This document shows positions 11,213 to 28,145 of a DNA stretch of 64,000 nt, in pieces (positions within the stretch are counted from its first letter, which is position 1; every line of letters begins with the position of its first letter). The DNA comes from Pelodera strongyloides (lineage: Eukaryota > Nematoda > Chromadorea > Rhabditida > Rhabditidae). A program made the position numbers and the translations under genes. Location of the stretch: assembly GCA_036852015.1 (NCBI GenBank), contig JAANDG010000009.1:620001-684000 (forward strand), in the 5' to 3' direction. The notes beneath the pieces were generated by a model. That model worked only from the letters and a program-made list of their open reading frames with translations, did no database searches and was not told the DNA's origin.

Positions 11213-14200
11213 ATGACTTCGGAGTCAGAGTACTCGGCCGGACGGGTTTTCCCTTCTTTGCCTAGGACCACTAGGGGACAGCCGATCGTTGTAGGATCGT
11301 CTCCTAAGGGAGATCAGATCATCTACTGTGCGGGAAACTCGGTAGGGCTTGTATCATTAAAGCGAAATGCTAGCCCCTTTGGAAAATTTGCATATGATTA
11401 GCAAATCCTATGTATCCCATGCTAATTTTGTACGATTGCCGTGGACGATCGTACAAAATTAGCATAGGATGCAAAGGATTTGCTTATCATATGCAAATTT
11501 TCCAAAGGGGCTAGCATTTCGCTTTAACCCTGTACGTGAAGGTGAAGCACACATTTTCCAAAAAAAAAAAAACCGTGCCCAAACAAACTTTCTTTTCGAT
11601 GCACATGCAGCTTAACTGCTTACTTGTAAAGAATGTTCCATTAATATTGGAACATTAATATTAATATGATGATGTTTCGAATTACCAACTTGAATCTTGA
11701 AGACAGTTTTATTTAGGTGTTTACCATCGATGTGGCCGATATGACATGCTCGGATATTTACACCGAGCACTCGCATCCAACCACGGTGTGTAAGATGGCA
11801 CCATCTGGATTTTACAATGCATCCGCGGACAGTGTTGGAAATGTATGTTTAACTATTGGAATTATGATTTGGTCATTTGATGTTTGTTTTCCGCAACCAC
11901 ATGGCGTTTGATTTGTAAGTTATAAATTGAAAGTATTTAGGTGCGTCTGTGGGACACAACCCAGAAAACCCATATCCTCAAGAATCAGTTCCAACTCATT
12001 TCTGGACCGATTAGGGACCTTTGCTGGTGGGTTTTATTGGAATTTTTTGAATGATGTCAAGGATGTTTATTCGAGTTATCTCTTACACTTACCGATGTCT
12101 GTAATTGTCTTTATGATCAGTATCGGTGTCGGTGCTAATGAAATTACCAACATGTTAATAAATTAAGCACTGTACATGTTTGTAAAAGACTAGCTCGTTC
12201 TCATTCAATATCAAGAAAGAGCTCATTCTCATTCAATATTCGTTGGTTGTATGAGCTTATTGTTAATAATTTCGAGCTAGTAATATCAATAACACGAGTG
12301 CTATGCATGTTACTTACAATTACTCGTTATTCTTCTATCTTCTATTCTTCAGGTCGGACGACTCAAAGAGACTGGCAGCTGTGGGTGAGGGTCGTGAGAG
12401 ATTCGGCCACGCTATTCTCTTCGACACTGGAACCTCAAACGGAGACCTTTCTGGACAATCCCGTCCCGTGTCAACCATTGATATCAGACCCGTGAGACCA
12501 TACAGACTTGTCACTGGATCGGAGGTACGTTTCCCTTTAAATGTTAAAATTTAAATTTATAGTTTCCGTTCCCTTTGATACCATCATGTTTTCTCTTAAT
12601 TTTTTGTTGAATTGTTGAAAAAAGTAGATGTGTTAGTTTACCGGTCATTTAAAATTTTTCTCAGTGCTCTAGTTCTGTTCGGAAAGTTCCTAGTTGTTCC
12701 TTACTTATAAATTACGCACCTGCGTGGTTTTCATCAATCTATAGCATGAAGCGTGGTTAGTTGGTTAGTTCGTACCATTTTCAGGACAACACTGTGGCCA
12801 TTTTCGAAGGCCCACCATTCAAATTCAAGACGCTCTTCCATGAACACACGCGATTTGTTTGGGTTACTAGGTAAGCGACATACTTGCATGTTGAATGAGT
12901 CTATGGGCCGGGTTCTACTTTTCTCTTTGTGATTTTACAAATGTATTATTATAATCGTCAAGGTAGTAGATAAGTCGTTGGAAATCGGCAGGGTATTGTT
13001 GGGCTTATTTCTGTGGATTTTATTTAGGTATGCTCCCGACGGCCAGCTGTTTGCCTCAGCAGGAGCTGACGGAAAGGTTTGTCATTTTTCTATTCAAATT
13101 CCAAGTGACGTTTTTTCTTGGGTTATATACTACCATATACTTGTTGTCGGCGTGCTGCGTGAGTTATCCAAAATTGTCCTTACACGACACAATTCTCATG
13201 TGGGCCTGGGCCGTATTAGCAGTTTTTAAGTGTCAAAACGTTTATTTTTGTTTCAGATTGTTTTGTTCGAAGGCACTGCCGGAGAGAAACAAGGCGAGCT
13301 TGTGGACGAAAAGTGCAAGGTTAATTTCGCTTTTATGATACGTTTGATATATTTTTGATTGGGGAAACCACAGAACCAGATCAATTTATACCTATCGTAC
13401 TTGTTTGATAAAGCGGTATAACAATTTAGGGCGCTGCTCATGGTGGCAGTGTGTTTGGCCTGGCTTGGAGTCCTTGTGGAAAGCAGATTGCTTCTGCTTC
13501 GGGAGATAAGACGGTCAAGATTTGGGATGTTGCTTCTCGCGCACTCGTTCATACGGTACAATTTTAAATTTGTGATTTTTATTCTTACTTTGTTTTTGAG
13601 TATTCACCGTAGTTCTGATTTCGTACCTTACCTTGGTCTTTGGTAGGCATCTGCGAGTTGGCACGTAACTCGGAAACACAAATATTCTATTTCCTTAGAT
13701 CACTTTTGGCAACGCTGTCGAGGACCAGCAACTCTCAATTACATGGACTGCGAAGGTACTCATCTCTGTGAACTTGGCTGGATTCCTTCAAATTATTGAT
13801 GCGCAGGAAGGTAGGGTGGGATGCGTTTGATCATTTTTTTTTTGATTAATTATGATTTTTCGTTAGTCTGATTTATGCCGTAGGCAAACTTTGGAAATGC
13901 GGCCTGTCTGAGATAGCTTTTTTTACTGAATGCGGCTGTGAAAAAATGTGAATACCGCTTTATTTTCAGACATATAATCATCACACATAGGCTTTATGTA
14001 GAATTGCACTAAAATTCCTGAAGCTCTCCTGAGACCATATTCACCACTCCGATTCCCTCGGGAATTACTCCCTGGGGACAGAAAATAGCATTCTTATGTG
14101 AGACACGCAGAGAAAAAACGGGGAATTGAGTGGTGAATACGGCCTCTGTTTTTGTCTTTTCCTGCAGGCATACATACTCCTGCTCATTTGTAAACTCAGA

Positions 14201-16860
14201 AACCGTTTCCTCGTGGGTTTTCAAAACAAAAACAAGTTTACTTTCAGGAAAAGTGACCAAGGTTGTTAAAGGACATAACAAACCAATCACCGCCGTGGCC
14301 CTTTCTCACGACAACTCGTCTCTTTTCACGGCTGACTTTGGTTAGTTTACTTTACTTTAAATATTGAAGAGAATCTCATTTTCATGAACAATATTTTATT
14401 TCCAATATTCATATTTTATTGATGTTATTCGTACGTTGTGAGTTGTGACGTTAAACTTTTGAGAGGGAAATGTCACTCGGTTTACCCTGGCTTCGGGCGA
14501 GTCGGAGCGTATGCAGCCAAACATTCACAAGACTCAGGTCAGTTTTCATATTTTCATCTTAAATTATAATTTACGCTGTTAGTTATGTCGATGCCCTTTT
14601 TTGAGACTGACTATGAGAGGTGGTGACTAGCTGTGCGTTCTCCTTTAGATTTCGGGAATGTGTGTTGCTAGCGATGGCACATTAATCACCGTTGCGTACG
14701 ACGACACTCTTCAGTTTTCTAAAGGAGCCGTGGAGAACGCACAGGTTGATTATTTTTTTTTTTTTTGCATATGAATTATGAATATTTGTTACTGAATTAG
14801 AATATCACTTTTCTGAAATGATCTGTCTTCCCAACTTCCCAGACTCCGCAAGTTTCCTCCGTGCCGTACCTTACCCATTAGTTGGAGTTTATCTGACATT
14901 TGACTTGCAATGAGAATGACTAAGCGCCTATGTGGTAGCCTATGATTCTAGAAGAACAACCCCGGTTTGGGACTTCGGGAGACGGTATTGAGTGTACGGT
15001 TTAGAGTGCGGCCTCGCGGCCTTGCCATTCACTCATTTATGAATTTGTGGATGGAAGTTTCGTTATTTTGCGTTGTAGTCAATTAATCAGTTGCTTGGTT
15101 TCCTTCAGGTTCGCCCAATTTCCGTGAAGCTCTCCTCGCAACCTCTTGGCGTCGCCTCAAATAAGGATGGATCTCTGGTTGCCACCGCCGGAAATAAGTA
15201 AGGTTCTTCACTATGTGGATTTTTATTTTTATTTTAATCACAAGTACCTCTCGTATCGCTCCATTTTTTTGTATTATTCTAATTGCTGCTACCGAAAACA
15301 TTAACATTCAGATCGGTGTGCGTGTTCAAGAATGGCCAACAGTGTTGCGAGAGTAAGAACAACTACGTTGCAACTTGTGTCACCTTGTGCGAGTCGAAGA
15401 ATTTGGTGGCCGTTGGAGGAAATGACAACAATGTCAGTTGTTTTTTATTACGAGGAATTCTTTTCTTTAATTGAATGCAATACCAGAAGTATTGATTAGA
15501 CGATTGGGCTTTCAGGTTCACATCTACTCGATTACGGCATCGTCCATTTCCGAGTCAAAGGTTCTGAACCACACGTCGGCGATCACGTCGGTTGCCTTCT
15601 CGCCCGATGGAGAACATTTGGCAGTGACTGATGCTGGAAGGTTCGGTTTTGTACTTATTTTGCTCTGACAATTGACAATTGAACATTTTGTGTGTGACGA
15701 CGTAAGTGTAACAGACAACCAATTTAAGCGATCCTATCATAACGAACATCAACGTCATATCAGTCGTTCAACTGACTGACACTGGCGCAACTGACAAACT
15801 CACAATCTACAGAGTGTAGTGTAGTGTAGTGAAGAAATGATGGTTAGAACTGTAATGTGCCCCAGTTGATACCTTTGTTTTCCGTGTTGTTTTTGTGCAG
15901 AGACATCATTTTGCCTGTCTGAATGTTGAATTTTTTATTTTCTAGAAAGGTGGCGGCGTACGCGGTTGGCAAGGATTTCGCCCGAGCAAATGACAAGGAG
16001 TGGACTTTCCACGCTGGAAGACCGAATTGCGTGGCTTGGTGAGCGTTTTAGTATCTGCGCAGGCGCAAATAATAATAAGCTCAATTCACGTTTTGCTTGC
16101 GGTTGCGTTGAACGTTGTAACTGTAACCACGCTGTCCAAGTCCAGTACCCTTCCCCGTGAGTCCTTTTCCTTGACGACTAAATGAGAAATATGAACTGAA
16201 TGAGAAATGTGAACGTTTGACTGTGCTCATTATATATTGACTTTGTAATGTGCGCCAGCTGATCATTGCTCCAGATTTTTTATTGCAGTGCAAAATGCGG
16301 ACGGAATGTACGAAAGGAAACCTAGTAATAACTAACGTAGCAGTAGAATTAATTAGTGTTTCAAATGTTTAAATGTAATCATTTTATTTGAGGTCGCCTG
16401 ACAGTCGTCGGCTTGCCACCGGAGCCATTGACACCAACATCATTGTTTGGGATCTGGATAAGAGTGGAGAGCACCCGATCATCATTAAGGTTCGTCATTT
16501 GATTATTTATTATCTTATTTATTTGGAAACAACGTAGTCTTCTAGTCGATGTTTCATCATGGGCAATTGACGGAGACTTGTATGGACAGGAATTTATTTT
16601 TATTTTCATGCAGTATATGCTAGTATGTCATATTCTGTGCGGGAAATTGATATGCGGGTGCATTTTTTTGCATATACTGCATGGAAATGAAGTATACTTT
16701 CACACTTTCACAAACGATCCATGTGCCATATCCCTTTAAATTATGTTGATTTCAGGCCGCTCATGCTATGAACCCCGTCAACGGTATTGTCTGGTTGTCC
16801 ACCAACACTCTGATTTCTGTAGGACAGGATGCCAATGTGAAGACCTGGCATCTACAGTAA
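11213..16860 (+). CDS. WDR1: WD-repeat protein 1 / actin-interacting protein 1, 613 aa
   Basis: WDR1 (AIP1) works with cofilin to take actin filaments apart in the cytosol. Eighteen coding exons: 11213-11341, 11717-11842, 11941-12026, 12353-12524, 12785-12870, 13028-13076, 13257-13319, 13430-13555, 13699-13810, 14248-14340, 14464-14537, 14649-14744, 15109-15197, 15312-15432, 15516-15640, 15946-16038, 16393-16489, 16756-16860. They sum to 1842 nt in perfect phase; the human protein has 606 residues. Landmarks are DIYTEHSHPTTVCKMAPSGF, AVGEGRERFGHAI, FEGPPFKFK, SGDKTVKIWDV, VKGHNKPITAVA, GGNDNNVHIYS, LATGAIDTNIIVWDL and QDANVKTWHLQ at the end, the normal order of the double beta-propeller. An acceptor (CTTCCAG) lies just before the ATG, so a 5' UTR exon is likely upstream. 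Introns carry a palindromic element, a SINE end and a family D fragment. Identification is secure. Confidence 0.97.
11357..11527. mobile_element. Palindromic MITE (family E) in WDR1 intron 1
   Basis: A nearly perfect inverted repeat of about 75 bp per arm. It opens TTAAAGCGAAATGCTAGCCC and closes with the complement, ending GCTTTAA; the centre reads gtacgattgccgtggacgatcgtac. The TTAAAGCG terminus matches families A, B, C and F. Confidence 0.85.
13945..14012 (-). mobile_element. 3' end fragment of the 9.4-kb SINE family
   Basis: Carries the same end as 9408-9480: tgtgaataccgctttatt, cagacatataatcatcacac and ataggct. It lacks the tRNA-like head, so it is a 5'-truncated insertion in WDR1 intron 9. 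Confidence 0.65.
14026..14150. mobile_element. Family D element fragment in WDR1 intron 9
   Basis: Shares a stretch (gagaccatattcaccact, gattccctcggg, gacagaaaatagcattctta, gtgagac) with 33365-33500, ending ggtgaatacggcctctg. It sits just after the SINE fragment, so two elements are stacked in this intron. Confidence 0.65.
16612..16690. repeat. Short inverted repeat in WDR1 intron 17
   Basis: catgcagtatatgc near 16611 is repeated in inverted orientation as gcatatactgcatg near 16672, separated by about 45 bases. It may be a decayed small MITE. Confidence 0.5.
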
Positions 16861-17367
16861 GGGCTCATTTTGTATTAGTACCGTATTGTATTCTTTCCCA
16901 GTTTCTCATTTCTTATGCTTCTCTGTGAGTTTAGCGCCTTCGTCCGCTTTTTTGTCTACGTCTACTACCTTGAAACAGAAAACTTCTCGAATATAGCAAT
17001 TGTCTCTTGGTGCTTTAGTCTTCACTATATTATAGCAATCTCTGCGTTTTTGAGTCCCGTTTTTTATTGAGTATGGGGCCTTTTTGGTGATGGTTTTTTT
17101 GGAGTTTTTAGTTATGATTTCGCACCCTATATGGGAATGAGAAGTGATATCCTCCTATTGCCCTAGTTTTATTCTTTAACTGCTTGTGTGTATATTTAAT
17201 GTAAATTATAATTTATAATGCTTAATTTGTGTATAGTTATGTTTTTGAATACAGACAGCTTTATGCTTTATTTATATTCCCGAGCATTGATATCTAAAGT
17301 GTTTCTTTTATTTTCCAGCTGCCTTAACACTTTATCACACTTGTATTTTATATGCCGGTTTGCTTTG

Positions 17368-17373
17368 AATAAA
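17368..17373 (+). terminator. WDR1 polyadenylation signal AATAAA
   Basis: First good AATAAA downstream of the WDR1 stop (about 510 bp), followed by T/G-rich sequence. It lies about 165 bp from the proposed end of the convergent ALDH3 gene. Confidence 0.6.
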
Positions 17374-17536
17374 ATTTTACCGAAAATGTTTTAGCAGTAT
17401 TGTTTTTCTGGGTATATTGCCCCGAATGTGAAATTTATTTTTATTGTTTGATTGGAGAAACTAATTATCATATTGGCGAAACTGGATGTAGTTGCTGTGA
17501 AATGTGAAGATCAAAGTTCATGTATTGATGAGTGAC

Positions 17537-21989
<4,453 letters not shown>

Positions 21990-22499
21990 TTTATTGTTCC
22001 CGAATCCCAATATAGAGATCAGTGTAGTCCACAGTGTGTCGCAACTTGCGCGGCACTCTTTTTTTGTTGCTTCTTTCTTCGTAACTGGATCGATTTGCTT
22101 GACCCCGACTATAAGGGAAATGTACGAGATTGGCGAAGGTCAATCGGTCAGTTAATGAGCTGGATATGTGCGATATCAATCATGGATCATAACATTTTCA
22201 CTTGGGTTGGGTAACTGGGTTTATATTTTGCATGTATTACAACTAATTGTAGCTTCTTGTTTAATAGATAAGCTAATGTTTAACTACATGTCTGGTTGAG
22301 AAAGTCTTATGAAAGTCGATAAAATAATATTTGCGGAAGGACAAAGTGTGTTCTTGTGTACTATCGATGAGGTGCCATTGATCACCAAGACAATTGCATT
22401 GTGTGCTTTGCTTTTGTGAAGTATATTTGTCCGATGTTTATCTTGTCATCATACATTGGCTTAGGGAGAAGGAGGGTGAGAGTGAGGCGGATGGAGTGG

Positions 22500-22540
22500 A
22501 AGGAGATTGAGTTACATATACTGGGAGAGAGAGACAGAGA
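22500..22540. repeat. GA-rich simple repeat
   Basis: gagagagagacagagagagagag in the region between the divergent ALDH3 and WBP4 genes. Confidence 0.7.
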
Positions 22541-22830
22541 GAGAGAGTAAAACAGTAAGCGTGCTTCTATAGATACATCCTTTCTGTATAACATTTATCG
22601 GAAGGGTTTGTTTTCGCGGATACGGATGTTTCAATCGTGGCGGAAAGTTTTGGTACGGTTGCGTTGTTAGTATCGTCAACACACGCCGCCTGCGAGTCGT
22701 ACTGTATGAGAGTCAGGGGGATACTGTAATACGGTGCTCCTGGCACTTTACTGAGTCTACTACTGTATTACTTATGGGCTCTGTTTTAGGCGTTCGATCC
22801 ATCCACATCCACACCCTGAAGTGCTGAACA

Positions 22831-25800
22831 ATGTCTGACGTGTGGAAGTCACAGGGAAGATACTTCTGCGAAATATGCAAGGTGGGTTCAGATTCAGATA
22901 ATGAAATAACTATCCTTGCGGGGACTTCGAGACTTCGAGGTTTACGATTTACAGCTGACAATACCGATTGTCTGACATATTGTACGTATTGTACAAGTAC
23001 GAAAGATTGGTTGGCTAGTTGAACATTTGGTAATTTATTATTGTTGTTTAATTGCCGCCTGCTGGTAGTTAAGTCAGTGAAGTGGTTAGCTTCCCATGCG
23101 AAGATCGCGTTTCGATTGTGGTCCTAGACGTTAAGCCCTACCAGGAAAGTCGAGTATTCTAGGTAACTGTAGGGTGAATACTTGCAAATATATCGTGTTC
23201 TTTACGTTTATGTATGTGTTTCACAGGCATGGATGGCCGACAACCGTGCCTCTCGTGAGATTCACGAGGGAGGAAATAAGCATAAGGAGGCCGTGCAGAG
23301 GAAGATCAAAGAGCAAATGGAGAAATCAAAACAGAAGGAGAAAGATGTAAGTAAGACGGATTTTTATTATTTTATTGTATTTGATTTGTATGGTTATTCA
23401 GTTATTCATATCATTACAGTACTCTAGAGGACAGTTGTATTATCATGTATACTGGCTACATGTTACAGACAAGTGGTGAACCGTTGCACGTGAATGTTGA
23501 CTAATTTCCTAGTTTGTGTTTTAGTTGGCCGCCGCGAATTCTGCTCTAGCCGCAATGGAAAAAGCAGCACTGGAATCGATGAGGAAACATGGAGATGATA
23601 TTGAACAAGGACCAAAATTGCCTGGTGAGTGGATTTAGATTGTTCTTGCAATTTAGATTGCAAGTATTTTGTGCGTGATGGTTTGCAGTGCGCCAGGGGG
23701 CAATTGCCATGTGAGTAGTTTACGGTGCTGCACATCTAAAACAAAGTGTTTAAAGCGAAATATCTGCCGGGTTTGAAACGCATTGCGTACCCCTGCTTTC
23801 TTATGCAGCATCTGCAAATGAGCAAAAAGTGGAAGAAAAACTAGACCCCCACGTTGCATAAAAGCATAGGAATGCAAGTACTTTAGATGCGTTTCAAAAA
23901 CCTGCCGGTATTTCGATTTAAACGATTCTTGTGTGTTCAGCATTTGGAATGCGTGTGTTCGACCCGAAGAAATTCAAAGATGTCCGATCGATGGCCGATG
24001 AAATGGCGAGGAGAAAACGTGAAGATCAAGCCATACAAAAGAAGGCGGAGGAGAACAAGAAGGTATGGATTTCTTTTCGCTGCCGAATTTGATCACATTT
24101 CATTGTGAACCGTTATCGATATGTCTGTCTCTCATTGTTTTTATCAGAGTGGAAACTAGGCTGGCCCTTTTGAGTTAGAAATCAATCCGAGAGAAATTCA
24201 AGCAAAAATTTGCGCACATCAAATTTGACCGACGATTAATATTTAAGCTTGTCGCGCATGATTTTTGTTTACTGCATTACACATTTCGTTTAGATTGTCG
24301 AAACAGCAAAAGTGAAATCGGAACTTTTTGTGCGGGAAAGTGGTGAAGCCGCCAGTTCTTATGTTAGTGGAGGGGACGATGGAGTGTGGGTACAAGCAGT
24401 CTCTGAGAATGGAGGATTCTATTACTGGCACATGTATTCGGCGGGTAGGTGATGTTTCTTTGCTTATTTTTTTTCTTACAACGGAATAACACATGTGCTT
24501 CATCAAATAACAAACTAATGACGGAACACGTGAAGGAGCGTAAAGTGAAGTGAACGTGAAGGAGCGCATTTGTATGTACGTTTTGAAACATTTGAATTTT
24601 AGGGACATTCCTTATAACCACGTACAGCGCGCCTTGCATCTGGTAATTAGGTGATTTGGTGAGATTGGTTACGCACGATCCGTCCTTCCGTACCTTGTGC
24701 TATTACTAGTAATCATAATTTTTTAGAAACTACTTGGAACCAACCGGCCAGTTTCTACACTCCGGCTGAGTACCAAAACAAGTTGATAGAACTGGAGCGG
24801 CGGAACGCTGAGCGATTAGGTATTTCCTTTACTTGTTTTCTTTCTTTTCCTGTTTCCTTACTACGTTTTCTTTCTTGGAGTTTAAACTACTAGTGAACTT
24901 TCATCAGAGTATTATCAAATCACCTGTTTGCTAATCAACGACAACACGACGAGTTATATACTACTTTCTTTTCATCATTTCATTGTGATGCACACCCTGT
25001 GGTGTTATTTAATGAATAAATAAAGTAGTGTATATTTGTTGGTTATATTGTGGATTTTGAACTATATCGAAATGCTGTTTTTTACCGTACTGGTTTTAGG
25101 AGTTAAAAGAGAGGCTGATACAGGAGCCCAATCGGCGCCTCCCAATCGTAAGGCCCGCAAGCAAGGAGTAACATGGGCAGTTGTAGAGGAAAACACTCCA
25201 AAGGTGGAACCAATGGAAGCGGTGCAGGTGCCCCAACGTTTGCCAGAGGTACTGTATTTCTTTTCAACTTTTCATTATTCTACTTGTGCGACATGTTGTT
25301 TTCATTTAATTGTATTATTGTAAACGCAAACGAGGTATATATATATACAGTATACTGTTCAGACTCTTCCTGTGCCAGCGCAGATAGTGGATCAGGAACC
25401 CTCTTCTGCACAGTCGTTAGATATTCCCATGCCCGATGAGATTCCATTGCCAGGAGGTATTGTTGAAGCAGTTCATTATTGTGTAGCTAGTCATCAATCA
25501 TCAAGACGAAATGCCTGCCTATTGTGCTCTGTCTCAGCGTGTATTATGAGAATTTGACCTTTTCGCTTTTGAGTTGAAACTATTCTACTTTATACTCATG
25601 ATGTAGAACATGGAGGGTATCTTTCAGGTGCGAATTGGTTTTTCGGCCTGTAGTGTAGAGGAACGAGTTTTTAGTTGTTATATTCTCGCGCACGGATATC
25701 GTTTCTGAATTGTTGATTGTTGGGGGCAGATTTTTGGACTAACCAATGGTTTGGATAAACTGTAAACCTTTACCTTCACTAATAACTCTCGTTCTTCAGA

Positions 25801-26721
25801 AATCCCTGTTCCCGAGGTGAAGAAGGAAACTTCAGATGGTGTACCAAGTTCCGAAGGAAACGCTACCGGAAGTGACACTTTAGAGGTCAGATTTTTGGAA
25901 TCTTGACTATGTGCGATGTTTCAAAAACAGTTTAAGCGGTTGAAGACTACGCATATGTAGTACGCCGTTGTTGTCTAGCGAAATGTACATTAATGGTCGA
26001 GTTTTGTATTTGAGAAATACGCTGTCTTACTAACAGACGGGTGTAAATGTCAGCTTCGAGTGCAGAGTGCACTAATGCAATTTATTTCTCAGAGCAAAAG
26101 TTGTTTACCATCTTTTGGTATTGCAAGACAATCTACTCTGTATTTAACGGGTAAAAAAGAAGTATTTGATTCTTTAGGCATAGTTTACGCAATCTTAAAG
26201 GGATAGGTTCATCTCAAATCACCCCTCTTTTTATTATTTTTATTGATAATAGCACAAATATCATTTACAATAAAAAATAAATCAATTTCAGAACAATACT
26301 ACTCGTAGAAGAAGCTTCCTTTATTGGAAGCTAGTTGATCGGAAGTCGGAAGCCAAAATCTAAACTCAAAAACTAAGACCGTACACAAATCGCGCGTGCT
26401 AATGGCAATTAGCCAAGTTACAAACTACACTCGGCAGGTCATTATTTTCCACGGTGAGTATCATTTAATTGGCTCTTGGCTAATTGCCATTAGCCCGCGC
26501 GCTCTGTGTACGGTATTAGTTTTTGAGTTTAGATTTTGGCTTCCGATCAACTAGCTTCCAATAACGGAAGCTTCTTCTGCGAGGCGTATTGTTCTGTGAT
26601 TGATTTAATTTTCATTGTGCATGATATTTGCGCTATTATCAATAAAAACAATAAAAAGAGACGTGATTTGAGATGAACCTATCCCTTTAAGAATTGGTTT
26701 AATTGGTTGTGTTTTTGAGCT

Positions 26722-26769
<48 letters not shown>

Positions 26770-27731
26770 AGGTATAGATTTAGTTTCACGCTATTAATTT
26801 TAGACGTCAGTGACACCAACAGCAGCTGAATTCAAAGTAGTGTGCGTATTCAATTTTAGACCACAGAAGCAGCAGCAGAGGTTAAAGTAGAAGAGGAGGC
26901 GGAGCCAGAAGAGGAAGAGACTGTGGTCAAGCCGAGTGCCCTCGGTTCGTGGGTCAAGGTGAAGAAGGAGGAGGCAGCGTGAGTTATTCGGTCATTCATT
27001 TGATTCTCGTTGAGCTTGCAAGTGTTATTTACGGACGTTATGGTTCGGGAAGAAGTATTGCGTCCAAAGTTAAACACCACATAGTACAGTATATCTTTGT
27101 ATCTTGCACGCACCCAGCGCACATTCTGTCCTTGTGCTGGCAAGCTGGTCTTTCAGCGATCGTGGACTCTGGACATAGTTAATGAGTGACTGTTGCTGAA
27201 CAGGTTTATGTTCCAGATCCACATTTGTCTCTCCATTGACTGCGAGATATCGTGAAGAAGAGGAGAAGGACCGCATGGAGTTGGAGGCCAGAAGGGTGCG
27301 TAAGCCTGCCGAACCGAAGATTGTATTTGAGGTAAGCGTGCGCCTTAGCCTAATAAGACGTTACAGCGAAATAGCGGTCGGTTTTTGAACCACACCGAGT
27401 ACATCAGCATTCTTATGCAGCCTATGCAAATGAACAAAAATTGGAATAAAAAGTCGAGCTATTCGAGCAAATCAGCATAATTACGTAAGAATTTAGTCGT
27501 CCACGATGCGTTTCAGAAGCCGCCAGCCGGCCGGTATTTCGCTTTAAACGTTTTCTTTTATTTTTGCCATTTAAATACTCAATCCTGAGCAGAGTTGACG
27601 ACGAATTCCAGATGACATTTTTTCAGGAAAAGACTGCGCCAGTATTAACAAAGAAGAAGACTGGACCAGTTGAATTTAAGAAGAAATCTGGACCAAAGAA
27701 TGTGCGAAAAAGGGCTGAAGCTGAAGTTTAG
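22831..27731 (+). CDS. WBP4: WW domain-binding protein 4 (FBP21), splicing factor, 434 aa
   Basis: WBP4 is a spliceosomal protein of activated B complexes. Exons: 22831-22881, 23227-23346, 23525-23624, 23941-24062, 24294-24444, 24727-24819, 25100-25248, 25363-25456, 25800-25885, 26860-26978, 27217-27331 and 27627-27731; phases close (1305 nt). A U1-type zinc finger is formed by Cys13, Cys16, His30 and His36 (CEIC...REIHEGGNKHKE), then a basic coiled segment, one WW domain at about residues 162-192 (VWVQAVSENGGFYYWHMYSA, TTWNQPASF), an acidic Pro-rich linker and a basic C-terminus (EPKIVFEEKTAPVL, VRKRAEAEV) like that of vertebrate WBP4. Vertebrate WBP4 has two WW domains; only one is visible here. 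Introns 3, 9 and 11 hold inverted-repeat elements. WBP4 lies between two ALDH3 paralogues. Confidence 0.94.
23060..23140 (+). repeat. Degenerate tRNA-like SINE head
   Basis: gtcagtgaagtggttagc resembles a box A and tcgcgtttcgattgtgg a degraded box B about 35 bases later, within WBP4 intron 1. The arms do not pair, so it is not a functional tRNA. Confidence 0.35.
23750..23922. mobile_element. Family A MITE in WBP4 intron 3
   Basis: Begins TTAAAGCGAAATATCTGCCG and ends CTGCCGGTATTTCGATTTAA. Inner arms cttatgcagcatctgcaaat and gcataggaatgcaagtactt mark the longer subtype. It ends 18 bases before the acceptor of exon 4. Confidence 0.85.
26194..26691. mobile_element. Long palindromic MITE (family F) in WBP4 intron 9
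   Basis: About 498 bp with arms of roughly 220 bp that are inverted copies with few differences. It opens TTAAAGGGATAGGTTCATCT and closes GATGAACCTATCCCTTTAA. Paired inner motifs include gaagcttcctttattggaag / cttccaataacggaagcttc and gctaatggcaattagccaag / cttggctaattgccattagc. No open frame of note. Confidence 0.88.
26725..26765. repeat. (TA)n microsatellite
   Basis: About 20 TA units, 33 bp after the family F palindrome. Confidence 0.95.
27361..27548. mobile_element. Family A MITE in WBP4 intron 11
   Basis: Starts TTACAGCGAAATAGCGGTCG and ends CCGGCCGGTATTTCGCTTTAA, with inner aatcagcataattacgtaag and gtcgagctattcgagc. Confidence 0.8.
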
Positions 27732-27992
27732 GGTTGCTAGTTGCTAGTTGCTAGTTACGGTAGCAGTTTTCACTAGGATTGGATATTTTGCGTGGTTACC
27801 GTAGTTTAGCTTTTTGCCTGTACTTACAATTAGAGAAACCCATCTGTGTTGTGATAATTGAAAAGTTCTATAATACTACATCTTGATTGTTTATTGTAGA
27901 TATTTAACTTTGCACGCATTCCGTATTTTCGTGAATTATTTACATAAGAGTGTTTTGAGATGTATGAGATTGTCAGATTGTAATCATGTCAG

Positions 27993-27998
27993 AATAAA
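27993..27998 (+). terminator. WBP4 polyadenylation signal AATAAA
   Basis: 262 bp after the WBP4 stop, followed by the T-rich/GT-rich ttgatctctttcaaatatatgtgttc. Confidence 0.6.
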
Positions 27999-28115
27999 GT
28001 TGATCTCTTTCAAATATATGTGTTCTTATTTGGCTTCCTTGGTTCTTTCGCCACTTGCTCTGATATTTTACTAACCAGTGTCTTTGTTTATTGTGCATGA
28101 GCCTGTTTTGCATAC

Positions 28116-28145
28116 AATAATAATAATAATAATAATAATAATAAT
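28116..28145. repeat. (AAT)n microsatellite
   Basis: Ten AAT units between WBP4 and the plus-strand ALDH3. Confidence 0.95.
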
